A DNA stretch of 32,525 bases from Acidimicrobiaceae bacterium (GCA_003133545.1 PKYA01000101.1:1-32525), one strand, 5' to 3'. Numbered from the stretch's first letter, positions 6,918-15,040 are shown. Notes: generated by a model from the sequence alone, not told the origin. Translations and numbers: made by a program.

Positions 6918-7690
6918 GGGAGCAGGCGGGCGATGGCGCAGGCGGCTCCGTAGCCGTTGTCGATGCCGACCACGGTGATGCCCGAGGCACAGGCCGCCAG
7001 CATGGCCAGCAACGCGGTGACCCCTTCGAAGGCCGCGCCGTAGCCGGTGCTGGTAGGCACCGCCACCACGGGGGCGGGCGTGAGGCCACCGACGACACTG
7101 GCCAGAGCACCCTCCATGCCCGCGATCACCACCACGGCGTCGGCCATCGCCAGGCGGTCGACTTCGGCCAGTAACCGGTGCAGGCCGGCTACCCCGCAGT
7201 CGGCGATCAGGGTGGGCGCGAAGCCCAGCGCGATGAGCACAGCCGTGCATTCGCCGGCCACGGCGAGATCCGCGGTGCCCGCCGTGATCACGACGACCCT
7301 GCTCTCGTGGGCCCGGGCGGCAGCGGCGCGAAAGGTCATGGTGCACGACGGACCGGCCGCCGTGACGTCGCCCGGCCCGTAGCCGCGGGCCTCGGAGAGC
7401 GCAGAGACGGCCTTGACCTGGGCCTCCGTCGCCCTGGTCAACAGCACCGGTCCCGAGGTGGCGCCGAGCAATTCGTCGACGATGGCGGCACAGTGCTCGG
7501 GGCTCTTGCCCGGGCCGTAGACGGCCTCGGGCATGCCCTGGCGCAGGTCGCGATGGTGGTCGACCCGAGCGAATCCCAGGTCGGCGTAGGGGAGGCGGCG
7601 GAGCTGACGGACGGCGTCGTCAGGTGTGCAGGTGCCCGAGGCAACCGCATCGATGAGGGCGCGCAGTGAGGTGGGGTCCATGTCGGTCAC
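6914..7690 (-). CDS. larB: LarB, pyridinium-3,5-biscarboxylic acid mononucleotide synthase
   Basis: 258 residues. The N-terminal part has the LarB signature LGFARVDHHRDLRQGMPEAVY and GPGKS. The C-terminal part is the PurE-like domain with ITAGTADLAVAGE, DCGVAGLHRLL, VIAGMEGALASVVGG and VPTSTGYG. LarB carboxylates and hydrolyses nicotinic acid adenine dinucleotide, the first step of nickel-pincer nucleotide synthesis. The start is GTG 7690 or ATG 7681. It is divergent from pheA, leaving only about 14-23 bases between the starts, so the promoters must overlap the opposing coding region. larE, the sulfur-insertion step, is not in the window. Confidence 0.93.
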   Translation of the reverse strand: MTDMDPTSLRALIDAVASGTCTPDDAVRQLRRLPYADLGFARVDHHRDLRQGMPEAVYGPGKSPEHCAAIVDELLGATSGPVLLTRATEAQVKAVSALSEARGYGPGDVTAAGPSCTMTFRAAAARAHESRVVVITAGTADLAVAGECTAVLIALGFAPTLIADCGVAGLHRLLAEVDRLAMADAVVVIAGMEGALASVVGGLTPAPVVAVPTSTGYGAAFEGVTALLAMLAACASGITVVGIDNGYGAACAIARLLP

Positions 7691-7704
7691 TATCCTGCCC
7701 GGGA

Positions 7705-8637
7705 GTGAACCCTCCTGCGACCACGGTCGCCTACCTCGGTCCGCCCGCCACCTTCACCCAGGAGGCGCTGTTGACGCAGGAGGACCTGGCCCTGGCGGAG
7801 CTACGCCCGTTCCCGACCATCACCGCCGTGCTCGAAGAAGTCGCTAGCGGCCGTGCCGACCTGGGCTTCGTCCCTGTGGAGAACGGCATCGAGGGCACGG
7901 TGAGCGCGACCATCGACGGGCTGATCTTCGACGTCGACCTCTACATTCAGCGCGAGGTGGTGATGGACATCCATCTCCACCTCATGGCCAAGGTGGGCAC
8001 CACGCTCGGCGACATCGCCCGGGTGTCGTCCTATCCGCACGCGCTGGCCCAATGCCAGAAGTTCTTGGCGCAACAGGTGCCGGGGGCCGAACAGGTGGCA
8101 GCCAACTCCACCGCGGACGCGGCCCGGTTGCTGGGGGAGTCTGACGCGCGCGACGGGGCCGCCATCGCACCGCGACTGGCGGCCGAGCGCTACGGCCTGG
8201 CCATCCTCGTCGAGGACGTCGAAGATCATCCCGAGAACCAGACGCGTTTCGTTGCGGTGGCCCGCGAGCGGGTGCCCGAGGCTTCGGGGCACGACAAGAC
8301 GAGCATCGTGTGCTTCCAACGGGCCGACCATCCCGGGAGCCTTCACGGCATTCTCGGGCAGTTCGCAGCACGCAACATCAACCTGACCAAGCTGGAATCA
8401 CGCCCGACCAAGCAGGGCCTGGGCGACTACTGCTTCGTCATCGACCTGAGCGGCCATCTGGCCGACGAGGTGGTGGCCGACTGCCTGCGCGATCTTCATG
8501 CCAGCCTGGCCGGGGTGAAATTCCTCGGCTCCTACCCGGCTGCCGGTGCACAGGGGGACCACAAGCGCCGCCAGGCCGACGCGGCCTGGCAGGCAGCGAA
8601 CGAGTGGCTGTCTGGTTTGCGGTCGTCCATCGGCTAA
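7705..8637 (+). CDS. pheA: prephenate dehydratase
   Basis: About 310 residues from GTG 7705; the upstream ATG of the track at 7666 lies inside larB and adds residues not expected in the family. VAYLGPPATFTQEA opens the catalytic domain; GFVPVENGIEGTV and ENQTRFVAVARE are the family signatures, with the TRF motif intact. A C-terminal ACT domain follows (HPGSLHGILGQFAARNINLTK, ESRP, and a GDYCFVIDL strand), the regulatory site that binds phenylalanine in characterised members. The enzyme converts prephenate to phenylpyruvate in cytoplasmic phenylalanine synthesis. There is no chorismate mutase domain, as usual in actinobacteria. The VOC gene follows after nine bases and may be co-transcribed. 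Confidence 0.93.
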   Translation: MNPPATTVAYLGPPATFTQEALLTQEDLALAELRPFPTITAVLEEVASGRADLGFVPVENGIEGTVSATIDGLIFDVDLYIQREVVMDIHLHLMAKVGTTLGDIARVSSYPHALAQCQKFLAQQVPGAEQVAANSTADAARLLGESDARDGAAIAPRLAAERYGLAILVEDVEDHPENQTRFVAVARERVPEASGHDKTSIVCFQRADHPGSLHGILGQFAARNINLTKLESRPTKQGLGDYCFVIDLSGHLADEVVADCLRDLHASLAGVKFLGSYPAAGAQGDHKRRQADAAWQAANEWLSGLRSSIG

Positions 8638-8646
8638 ACCAGGGCC

Positions 8647-9027
8647 ATGGGCGTCACCGGCATGGCCAACCTGGCCGTCAAGGTACGCGACCTCGAGGCT
8701 GCCTGCGCCTGGTATGTCGCGGCCGGCGCCACGGTGACCGACCCCGTCGAGTGGGAGAACAGCCGGCGCGCCGACGTTTCGCTGGGCTGGCTCCAGTTGA
8801 CCCTGTTCACCAAGGCCATTTACGAGGACGCCTGCGCGCTGCCCGAGGAGGGATTCCTGCACCCAGCCCTCTTCGTCGACGACCTCGACGCGGAACTCGC
8901 CCGGCACACCGTGCTGTGGGGTCCGCGTATCGTGTCGGGTTCGTTCGGCGTGCGCCGGATCGCCTTCGTCGAGGCCCCCGGGGGCATACGCCTCGAGTTC
9001 ATGGAGCAGCTGGAGGATCCGCCCTGA
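8647..9027 (+). CDS. VOC (glyoxalase/bleomycin-resistance fold) family protein
   Basis: 126 residues forming one VOC unit of two beta-alpha-beta-beta-beta modules: MANLAVKVRDLEAACAWYVAAGA at the start, a central LQLTLF strand, HPALFVDDLDAELA for the second module and FVEAPGGIRLEFME at the end. The Glu of the last strand is a usual metal ligand. The classical His at the first strand is absent (NLAVKV), so metal binding may be altered. The substrate is unknown. It follows pheA by nine bases on the same strand, which suggests co-transcription but not necessarily a related function. Confidence 0.85.
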   Translation: MGVTGMANLAVKVRDLEAACAWYVAAGATVTDPVEWENSRRADVSLGWLQLTLFTKAIYEDACALPEEGFLHPALFVDDLDAELARHTVLWGPRIVSGSFGVRRIAFVEAPGGIRLEFMEQLEDPP

Positions 9028-9063
9028 GCAGGGGCAGTTCCGGGCGGATCAGCTCAGGTCAGC

Positions 9064-10797
9064 TCACCCGAAGTCCGCCTGGAAGGCGGCCAGGCTGTTG
9101 GGGAAGAGCCCGCTGGTGATTGTCGAGTTGGTCTCACCGCCGTTGTAGTTGAAGTAGGACTCGTAGGCCACGCCGTTGGCCTGCATCCATCCCGCCATGT
9201 TGTCGATGTAGTTCGGGTCGTCGCCCAGGCCGTGGCCGTCCTGGCGTATGGCCACACCCCATTCGGGGATGGCCACGGGCTTGCCCTGCGCGGCGGCGAA
9301 GTTGCGCGCGGCGGTGAGCGCCGGGAGCAGCGTCACGTTCCATGCGGTGGCCGGTGTCTGCGGCGTGGCCCAGGTCTGGTCGTAGGCGTCGAGGCCGATG
9401 TAGTCGACATAGGCATTGCCGGGGTAGGCCAGTGTGACGTTGTACCAGGGCAGGTCGGAGAACGCAGTGGCATCGGGGTTCCACTCGAAGCGGAAGGCCT
9501 CGCCGGGGACCGAGCGCATGGCGGTGACGATCTGTTGGAAGTACGTGGCGAAGCTGGCTTCCTCCGATGGCGTGGTGGCACTCCAGGCGTACCAGCCGCC
9601 GTCGAACTCCCACCCGAGCCGCAGGATGGCGTTGCCCTCGCCGGCGGAGACGAGCGTCTGGGCCAGCGTCACGAAGTAGGTGTTGTAGGCCCCGGTGGCC
9701 CCGGTGGCCAGGGAGCCGATGATGTCACCCGCAGGCGTCTTGGGGAGCATGGGCACACCGAGCGACAGGATGTAGCCGGTCTTCTGCCACGCATCGGTCA
9801 TCCAGGCCAGGCTCCCGCCGCTGCCGTCCATGCCGTCCCAACCGCTGGCTTGCGGGAGGTATTCAGAGGCAATCACGGCATGTGTACCGGTTTCCTGGTC
9901 GAACTGCGTGACACCCGCGGGATTGGCGGGCCCGGCGTAGACACCTTGAAGTGTCGACCCCGGCGAAATCGGGGCGGCGACGATCGGCTTTGTCGGGACC
10001 GTCGTTGTGGTCGTCGTCGTGGTGGTGCTCGTCGTGGCAGTGGTCGGGTTCGACGGATTCGGCTTGACCGTGACTGTGGTGGTGGTCGTCGTGGTCGACG
10101 TCGTGGGTTTGGTCGTGCCCGTCGGGTGCGTCTTGGTGGTGGTCGTCGTGGAGGTGGTCGTCGTCGTCGGGGTGACGGTTGGGGGGCTCGGCGAACCGGC
10201 AACGATGACCGTGCCCGTCGGGTGACCAGGTGCGACGGCGACAGTGACCGTGCCCGTACCCGTGCCCGTCGGGCGTCCGGGTGAGACGGCGACCGTGACC
10301 GGATTCGTCGGACTGGTCGGACTGGTCGAAATCGTGGCAGGGGTGGTGGTCGGGTGATCTATCACGGTCGTCACCGTGGTGACGGTCGTCGACTCCGTGG
10401 GATGCGAAACAATGGTCGTGACGGTCGTCGCGTCAATGGGATGCGCGGCCATCCTGGTCACGGTCTCTTTCGTGGTGGGCCAGGCCCTGGTGGAAGGGGC
10501 GGGGTAATTCGCGACGTTGGAGGTGGGCGTCACGGCGCCGGGTGCGGCCGGCATCGGCACGTAGCCGAAGCGGCTCGAGGAGCTCAGCGAGGGCTTCAAG
10601 GGTGATTTCCCGCCATGTTGCCCTTCCAGGCCGACGAGCAGGGCCGAAAGGACGGAACCCGCCACGCAGTAGCACCCAATGGTGGTGATGAGGTGCCACC
10701 GTGTCGACTGGGATCGCGCGTGTTTCGCAACACGTCCGCGCGAGATCCGCCAGGACTTCTTGTGCTGGGGTACGTGATTGGCACTGTCGGACCTCAT
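9064..10797 (-). CDS. membrane-anchored GH26-like glycoside hydrolase with Thr-rich linker
   Basis: 577 residues from ATG 10797, which has GGAGGG about 12 bases upstream; the track start, GTG 10833, has none. A basic N-terminus precedes one hydrophobic segment (about residues 34-57, LITTIGCYCVAGSVLSALLVGL without a clear cleavage site), so it is secreted or anchored. Residues of about 105-270 are a linker dominated by Thr, Pro and Ser. The C-terminal 290 residues resemble GH26 mannanase-type (alpha/beta)8 enzymes: RLGWEFDGGWYAW carries the probable acid/base Glu (about 397), and PVAIPEWGV the probable nucleophile Glu (about 512). It would cut beta-mannan-like or related polysaccharide outside the cell. 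The exact substrate is inference. Confidence 0.8.
   Translation of the reverse strand: MRSDSANHVPQHKKSWRISRGRVAKHARSQSTRWHLITTIGCYCVAGSVLSALLVGLEGQHGGKSPLKPSLSSSSRFGYVPMPAAPGAVTPTSNVANYPAPSTRAWPTTKETVTRMAAHPIDATTVTTIVSHPTESTTVTTVTTVIDHPTTTPATISTSPTSPTNPVTVAVSPGRPTGTGTGTVTVAVAPGHPTGTVIVAGSPSPPTVTPTTTTTSTTTTTKTHPTGTTKPTTSTTTTTTTVTVKPNPSNPTTATTSTTTTTTTTTVPTKPIVAAPISPGSTLQGVYAGPANPAGVTQFDQETGTHAVIASEYLPQASGWDGMDGSGGSLAWMTDAWQKTGYILSLGVPMLPKTPAGDIIGSLATGATGAYNTYFVTLAQTLVSAGEGNAILRLGWEFDGGWYAWSATTPSEEASFATYFQQIVTAMRSVPGEAFRFEWNPDATAFSDLPWYNVTLAYPGNAYVDYIGLDAYDQTWATPQTPATAWNVTLLPALTAARNFAAAQGKPVAIPEWGVAIRQDGHGLGDDPNYIDNMAGWMQANGVAYESYFNYNGGETNSTITSGLFPNSLAAFQADFG
9990..10480 (-). repeat. low-complexity GTC/GTG-rich tract encoding the Thr linker
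   Basis: The plus strand shows long runs of GTC, GTG and GTT, which read as ACN Thr codons on the minus strand. Blocks such as PGHPTGT and PGRPTGTGTGT are imperfect repeats. The pattern implies slippage-prone growth of a probably glycosylated wall-spanning stalk. The frame stays open throughout. Confidence 0.8.
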
Positions 10798-10965
10798 TGT
10801 TGACTCGTTCCCTCCATAGATTTCCCCTCGCACGAGCCCGGGTGCATGACCCAGGAACTGCGAATCCGAAGAGGCTCCGACAGCGCACTCCCGCTCACGT
10901 TTCGATCACGCTGCACTATTGAGTGTGCAACGTAGCCGACAGGTCAAATCGCAATTCCCTGCCGG

Positions 10966-10979
10966 AGATCTATAGATCT
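10966..10979. repeat. 14-base perfect palindrome
   Basis: AGATCTATAGATCT is its own reverse complement, an AT-rich dyad in GC-rich surroundings. It lies between the GH26 gene and tRNA-Ser, about 170 bases upstream of the GH26 start on the minus strand. It could be an operator for GH26 or a chance palindrome. Confidence 0.4.
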
Positions 10980-11048
10980 ATGCCCGCGCTTCTAGCCCGG
11001 AAAACACGACCAACACAAATTAAGTCGGTGACAGAAATGTGAATAACT

Positions 11049-11081
11049 GCGCTGAAGTTTGAGTTACCGCGTTGAAGTTTG
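11049..11081. repeat. two direct repeats, 20-base period
   Basis: GCGCTGAAGTTTG (11049-11061) and GCGTTGAAGTTTG (11069-11081) differ by one base and are spaced exactly 20 bases apart. They are just beyond the 3' end of tRNA-Ser in its direction of transcription. Two near-identical sites two helical turns apart could be a binding site; no gene is seen in this 300-base interval. Confidence 0.45.
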
Positions 11082-11106
11082 CAGCGATTTCCAGCGACTT
11101 CGTGAG

Positions 11107-11191
11107 CGGAGGGAGTGGGATTCGAACCCACGGAGGCTTGCACCTCACAGCTTTTCAAGAGCTGCGCATTTGTCCGCTCTGCCATCCCTCC
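11107..11191 (-). tRNA. tRNA-Ser (anticodon UGA)
   Basis: The reverse strand reads GGAGGGATGGC..., and folds as a class II tRNA. The acceptor stem GGAGGGA pairs with TCCCTCC, followed by discriminator G. The anticodon stem-loop CAGCT-CTTGAAA-AGCTG gives anticodon TGA. A long variable arm, typical of serine tRNA, follows, and the T arm contains GTGGGTTCGAATCCCAC. The CCA end is not encoded (the genome reads CTC after the discriminator). It lies 65 bases downstream of typA on the same strand. Confidence 0.95.
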
Positions 11192-11256
11192 AACGCGTGC
11201 ATGCTACGCGAGATTCGCTTTTGTATCTGGGACGTCGCGACTGCCCGCGCCGTTTT

Positions 11257-13101
11257 TCAGCGACTCTCCGCCGCGCTCTGATCGCGCAGGCGCCCGCGCA
11301 AGCGACCGCGCTCGGCTTGCGGGAGGATGACTTTGCGGAGGCGGACGACCTTGGGCGTCACTTCGACGCATTCGTCCTCTGCGATGAACTCCAACGCATG
11401 CTCGAGTGAGAAGTTCATCACCGGGGTCAAACGTTCGAATTCCTCCGCCGTCGATGAGCGGATGTTGTTGAGTTTCTTCTCCTTGGTCGGATTGACGTCC
11501 ATCTCTTCTTGGCGCGCGTTCTCGCCGACCACCATGCCCTCGTAGACGTCCTCGCCGGGACCGACGATGAGGGTGCCGCGCTCCTGCAGGTTCATGAGAG
11601 CGAACGTCGTCGTGAGCCCACGCCGGTCAGCCACCATCGATCCGTTCCGACGCGTCTTGAGCTCACCGTGCCACGGCTCCCACCCGTCGAAGATGTGGTG
11701 CAGCACGCCGGTGCCGCGCGTCTCGGTGAGGAACTCGGTGCGAAAGCCGATCAGTCCGCGCGCCGGGACGCGGTAGTCGAGGCGGACCCATCCCGTTCCG
11801 TGATTGACCATCTCGGTCATGGTGCCCTTGCGCAACGCCAGCAGCTGGGTGACGACCCCCAAGTAGTCGTCAGGCACATCGATGGAAACGCGTTCGACCG
11901 GTTCGAGAACCTTTCCGTCTTCTTCGCGCGTCACGACCTGTGGCTTTCCAACGGTCAGCTCGAAGCCCTCTCGCCGCATGGTCTCCACCAACACGGCCAG
12001 TTGAAGCTCGCCGCGTCCCAGGACCTCCCACAGGTCCGGGCGCTCCGTCGGCCCAACCTTGATGGCGACGTTGCCGACCAGCTCCGCGTCGAGTCGGTTC
12101 TTCAACAGGCGCGCCGTCAGCTTTGTCCCGTCGGCACCCGAGAGCGGGGACGTGTTGATGCCGATGGTCATCGCGAGGCTCGGTTCATCGACGGTGATGG
12201 CCGGCAGCGCAATGGGGTTGTCGGCATCGGCCAACGTCTCGCCGATGGTGACTTCCGCCAGTCCGGCGATGGAGACGATCTCACCCGGGCCCGCCGATTG
12301 GGCGGGGACCTGTTCGAGTGCCTCGGTCACGTACATCTCGGTGATCTTGGCCTTCTCAACCGTCCCGTCGACTCTGCACCACGCCACGGTCCCCCCCTTG
12401 ATGAGCTCGCCGTTGTACACGCGGCACACGGCAAGGCGCCCCACGTAGGGCGAAGCGCTCAGGTTGCAGACCAAGGCCTGTGTGGGTGCGCTCTCGTCGA
12501 ACTGAGGAGCGGGAACATGGTCGATGATCGCCTGGAAGAGGGGCGCCACGTCGGTGCCCTCCACGCCGCGCTCTGTGCTGACCCAACCCGCCCGCGCGTT
12601 GGAGTAGAGGATGGGAAAGGAGATCTGGTGCTCGTCCGCGTCAAGGTCCAAGAACAGCTCCTCGACCTGATGCACCACTTCTTCTATCCGCGCGTCGGCC
12701 CGATCGACCTTGTTGATGACCAGGACAACCGGCAACCGGGCCTCCAGCGCCTTGCGGAGCACGAAGCGGGTCTGGGGCAGCGGACCCTCTGAAGCGTCGA
12801 CCAGGAGGAGTACGCCGTCGACCATGGTCAGCCCACGCTCGACCTCCCCTCCGAAATCGGCGTGTCCGGGGGTGTCGACGATGTTCAGCTTCACTCCGCC
12901 CCAGCGCACGGCGGTGTTCTTGGCCAGGATCGTGATGCCCTTCTCGCGCTCGAGGTCACCGGAGTCCATGACCCGGTCGGTCATCTCCTGGTGGGGGCCG
13001 AACGCGCCGGTCTGGCGCAGCATGGCGTCGACGAGCGTTGTCTTGCCGTGGTCGACGTGGGCCACGATGGCCACATTGCGGATGTCATCTCGAGTCTGCA
13101 T
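11257..13101 (-). CDS. typA: translational GTPase TypA/BipA
   Basis: 614 residues from ATG 13101, the standard length; the ORF track extends further upstream without homology. GTPase motifs in order: G1 AHVDHGKT (residues 14-21), the GITI switch, G3 DTPGHADFGGE, G4 NKVD. Further on come the elongation-factor-like domains, the MRREGFELTVGKPQVV segment of the EF-G-like domain, and the BipA-specific C-terminal region (LMNLQERGTLIVGPG, YEGMVVGE, NPTKEKKLNNIR). It binds the ribosome and aids subunit assembly and growth under stress such as low temperature. It is followed on the same strand by tRNA-Ser and preceded 34 bases away by a gene of unknown function, so it may be in that operon. Confidence 0.95.
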   Translation of the reverse strand: MQTRDDIRNVAIVAHVDHGKTTLVDAMLRQTGAFGPHQEMTDRVMDSGDLEREKGITILAKNTAVRWGGVKLNIVDTPGHADFGGEVERGLTMVDGVLLLVDASEGPLPQTRFVLRKALEARLPVVLVINKVDRADARIEEVVHQVEELFLDLDADEHQISFPILYSNARAGWVSTERGVEGTDVAPLFQAIIDHVPAPQFDESAPTQALVCNLSASPYVGRLAVCRVYNGELIKGGTVAWCRVDGTVEKAKITEMYVTEALEQVPAQSAGPGEIVSIAGLAEVTIGETLADADNPIALPAITVDEPSLAMTIGINTSPLSGADGTKLTARLLKNRLDAELVGNVAIKVGPTERPDLWEVLGRGELQLAVLVETMRREGFELTVGKPQVVTREEDGKVLEPVERVSIDVPDDYLGVVTQLLALRKGTMTEMVNHGTGWVRLDYRVPARGLIGFRTEFLTETRGTGVLHHIFDGWEPWHGELKTRRNGSMVADRRGLTTTFALMNLQERGTLIVGPGEDVYEGMVVGENARQEEMDVNPTKEKKLNNIRSSTAEEFERLTPVMNFSLEHALEFIAEDECVEVTPKVVRLRKVILPQAERGRLRGRLRDQSAAESR

Positions 13102-13135
13102 GGGGGCTACAACGATAGGCCAGGTCAGGACCAGC

Positions 13136-14029
13136 TCATGCCGCAGCTCTCGCCACCTCCTGGCCAGGCGTGGCTGGAGCCTCAACAGCGGCCAGCGTGC
13201 GCGCGATCGCAGCCTCTCCCGCGGCCAGGACGGAGGCATCGACCTCGACCTTGACCAGATGTCCGGACTCGGGCCACCAGCCGAGAATCCGTCCCGGTGG
13301 CACCAGGGGCGGCGCCAGGAGCGCCTCCACCAGCGCCACCACGCTGAGCTCGGCTCGGATGGTCGAGCGTCGGGGCCCACCCAGCACGACCAGGTGGGCC
13401 GAATAGTGACGTCCCGCCGGGTCGCTCACGAAGGTGCGGACCTCGGCGCGGCTCCGGAGGGCGAGAAGGGAGGAGTGCGGGCTGTCCCACCAGCGGTCCC
13501 GCCCAATGAGCGGCGGCTCCACGAAGGCGCTCCAGTCCACGGCGCACCACAGACGGGTGGCCCAGGTGACGACGTCGGCGTGCACGACGGCGAGACCCGC
13601 CGGCGGCAAGCCGGCGAGCCACCGGTCCATCGCCGAGAAGGGACCTTGCCCGAGCCCGGCGGAATGCACCGCTTGTGCGATGGCGATCCGTGCGCCCTCG
13701 AGGGGGGACGCGGCCTCCCCGGCCACCAGCGCACGCACCGTGGCCAACCCCAGGGCGCGGCGCGCCGTGCGGGCCGACCAGGCGAAAGGAGTGGCGGCGG
13801 CGACGGCGTCAGAGCGAGCGAGTGCGGTCCGCACATGGTGATCGGTGAGTCGGAACGAGCCGCTGCCCACTCGTGGGACGGCGAGGTCGGCCAGCGCGTG
13901 CGGGAGCCGGGCCGCCGCCTCGCGGACCGACGCGCCGTGATCGTCCGCCGGGGAGATCAGCGGGCCCAGGAGCTGCTGAGTCAGGAGTCGGGGCGGTGAT
14001 GGATCAGGCACTGATCCGACTGCGATCAT
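13136..14029 (-). CDS. protein of unknown function, second of an overlapping pair
   Basis: About 297 residues from ATG 14029, overlapping the end of the previous gene by 26 bases. A GTG further inside the overlap is an alternative, and the 451-residue track ORF is an over-extension into the antisense of that gene. No family is recognised with confidence. It has Ala- and Leu-rich helices, many Trp residues (WSARTARRALGLATVRA, RWWDSPHSSLLAL), and a C-terminal strand-rich part (EVRTFVSDPAGRHYSAHLVVLGG, GWWPESGHLVKVEV). No transmembrane segment or signal peptide is seen. The overlap means it is co-translated with the upstream protein and probably works with it. typA follows 34 bases later. Confidence 0.7.
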   Translation of the reverse strand: MIAVGSVPDPSPPRLLTQQLLGPLISPADDHGASVREAAARLPHALADLAVPRVGSGSFRLTDHHVRTALARSDAVAAATPFAWSARTARRALGLATVRALVAGEAASPLEGARIAIAQAVHSAGLGQGPFSAMDRWLAGLPPAGLAVVHADVVTWATRLWCAVDWSAFVEPPLIGRDRWWDSPHSSLLALRSRAEVRTFVSDPAGRHYSAHLVVLGGPRRSTIRAELSVVALVEALLAPPLVPPGRILGWWPESGHLVKVEVDASVLAAGEAAIARTLAAVEAPATPGQEVARAAA

Positions 14030-14945
14030 CCCAGTCACCACCGCCCAGCAGGGCGGCGGCCGGAGCGGGCCCGTCACCGGCGAGTCCGGCCAGCTGCGCC
14101 ACCACATGGGACACGACGGCGCGGAGATGCTCCTCGAGCACGTCCTCGACGCCGTAGCGCCCGATGGCCGAATGGAGCAGGGCCACACGGAACGGCGGGG
14201 TGCCGCTCCGCAACGTCTCGAGCAGGGCGAGATAGTGCAGCGCCGTCCGGGCCTGGGCCCAGCGACCACCGGTGGTGAGCCCGAGCGCGCACAGGGTGGC
14301 CATTCCCGGGACGGGGGCACCGACGAGGAGATCGAACACGCCTCCCAGGACGACTCGGCCTCCGGCCAGAGGAATGGCGACCCGGTCGTGCGTCCGCGGC
14401 AACCAGCGGGGGGCGAAGCGCGGCGTGAGGTGCAGCAGGTTGGCGGCATGCACGTCCAGTGCGGCCGACAGCGCGTCGCGCGTCGCGTCACTCATCCGCT
14501 CGATCTGTGCTGCCATGCCGGCACGCGCCGGGTCGACCTGGAGGGCAGCCATCGCGTCGGAGAGAGGGTCCCCCACGTGACCCACCGTTACGACCTGGCG
14601 GAAGAGGGCGCGGACGAGGCACGACAGCACCAACTCGATGGAGGAGGTGTCCGCGCCTGCCGTCGTCTGGGGGTCAGCCGCCGCAGCCGAGCCCGTCCAC
14701 AAAAGACGCGGACCGAGAAAGAGAGGGGGCGCATCCTCGCCGCGCGCCGCCACCAGTTCGCCCGCGGCGTCCTCCAACCAGGCGCGCAACCCGCCGGCCA
14801 GACCAGGGTCGAACCGGGGCCGGCGCCCGGATCCGTTGCGCAGGAGGGCCAGGACCTCGTCACGGGCCGGTGCCGAGCTCGGGGACGTCTCCGGCGTGGG
14901 GCAGCTGCCGGGGGATGCGCCCCTTCTGGGCTTCACGAGGACCAT
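14004..14945 (-). CDS. unknown protein, possibly a degenerate RecB-like nuclease fold
   Basis: About 313 residues from ATG 14945, chosen because a GGGAG stretch lies just upstream and the longer track start enters the divergent gene's leader. The C-terminal half (GGRVVLGGVFDLLVGAP, then a strand containing CALGLTTGG, then ALHYLALLETLRSGTPPFRVALLH and GRYGVEDVLEEHL) is ordered like the nuclease core of RecB/PD-(D/E)XK proteins. One acidic residue (FDLL) is in place, but the usual Asp/Glu-x-Lys pair is not (CALGLTT), so it may be catalytically dead. This reading is inference from pattern alone. It overlaps the next gene by 26 bases. Confidence 0.65.
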   Translation of the reverse strand: MVLVKPRRGASPGSCPTPETSPSSAPARDEVLALLRNGSGRRPRFDPGLAGGLRAWLEDAAGELVAARGEDAPPLFLGPRLLWTGSAAAADPQTTAGADTSSIELVLSCLVRALFRQVVTVGHVGDPLSDAMAALQVDPARAGMAAQIERMSDATRDALSAALDVHAANLLHLTPRFAPRWLPRTHDRVAIPLAGGRVVLGGVFDLLVGAPVPGMATLCALGLTTGGRWAQARTALHYLALLETLRSGTPPFRVALLHSAIGRYGVEDVLEEHLRAVVSHVVAQLAGLAGDGPAPAAALLGGGDWDDRSRISA

Positions 14946-15040
14946 CGGTGGATTCTGCTCCCGGGTTGTGACGTCGGCGGACGCGGCGGCACCGGTCGCC
15001 GCGCCGCGGGGCCTCACGCTCCTCTACCCTGGCTGGTGCC

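Noticed and set aside
9232-10284. 350-residue plus-strand ORF opposite the GH26 gene
   Set aside because: It is an Arg/Gly-rich shadow of the GH26 coding strand; the minus strand has catalytic motifs and a membrane segment.
9990-10480. possible CRISPR or satellite array in the GTC-rich tract
   Set aside because: The repeats are short, imperfect and in frame with the Thr-rich linker; there are no unique spacers between conserved repeats.
10354-10605. Gly/Arg-rich 83-residue plus-strand ORF
   Set aside because: It is a by-product of the repetitive Thr codons of the GH26 linker read on the opposite strand.
11509-12792. 427-residue plus-strand ORF
   Set aside because: It is the antisense shadow of typA, a long frame of the kind common in GC-rich coding DNA.
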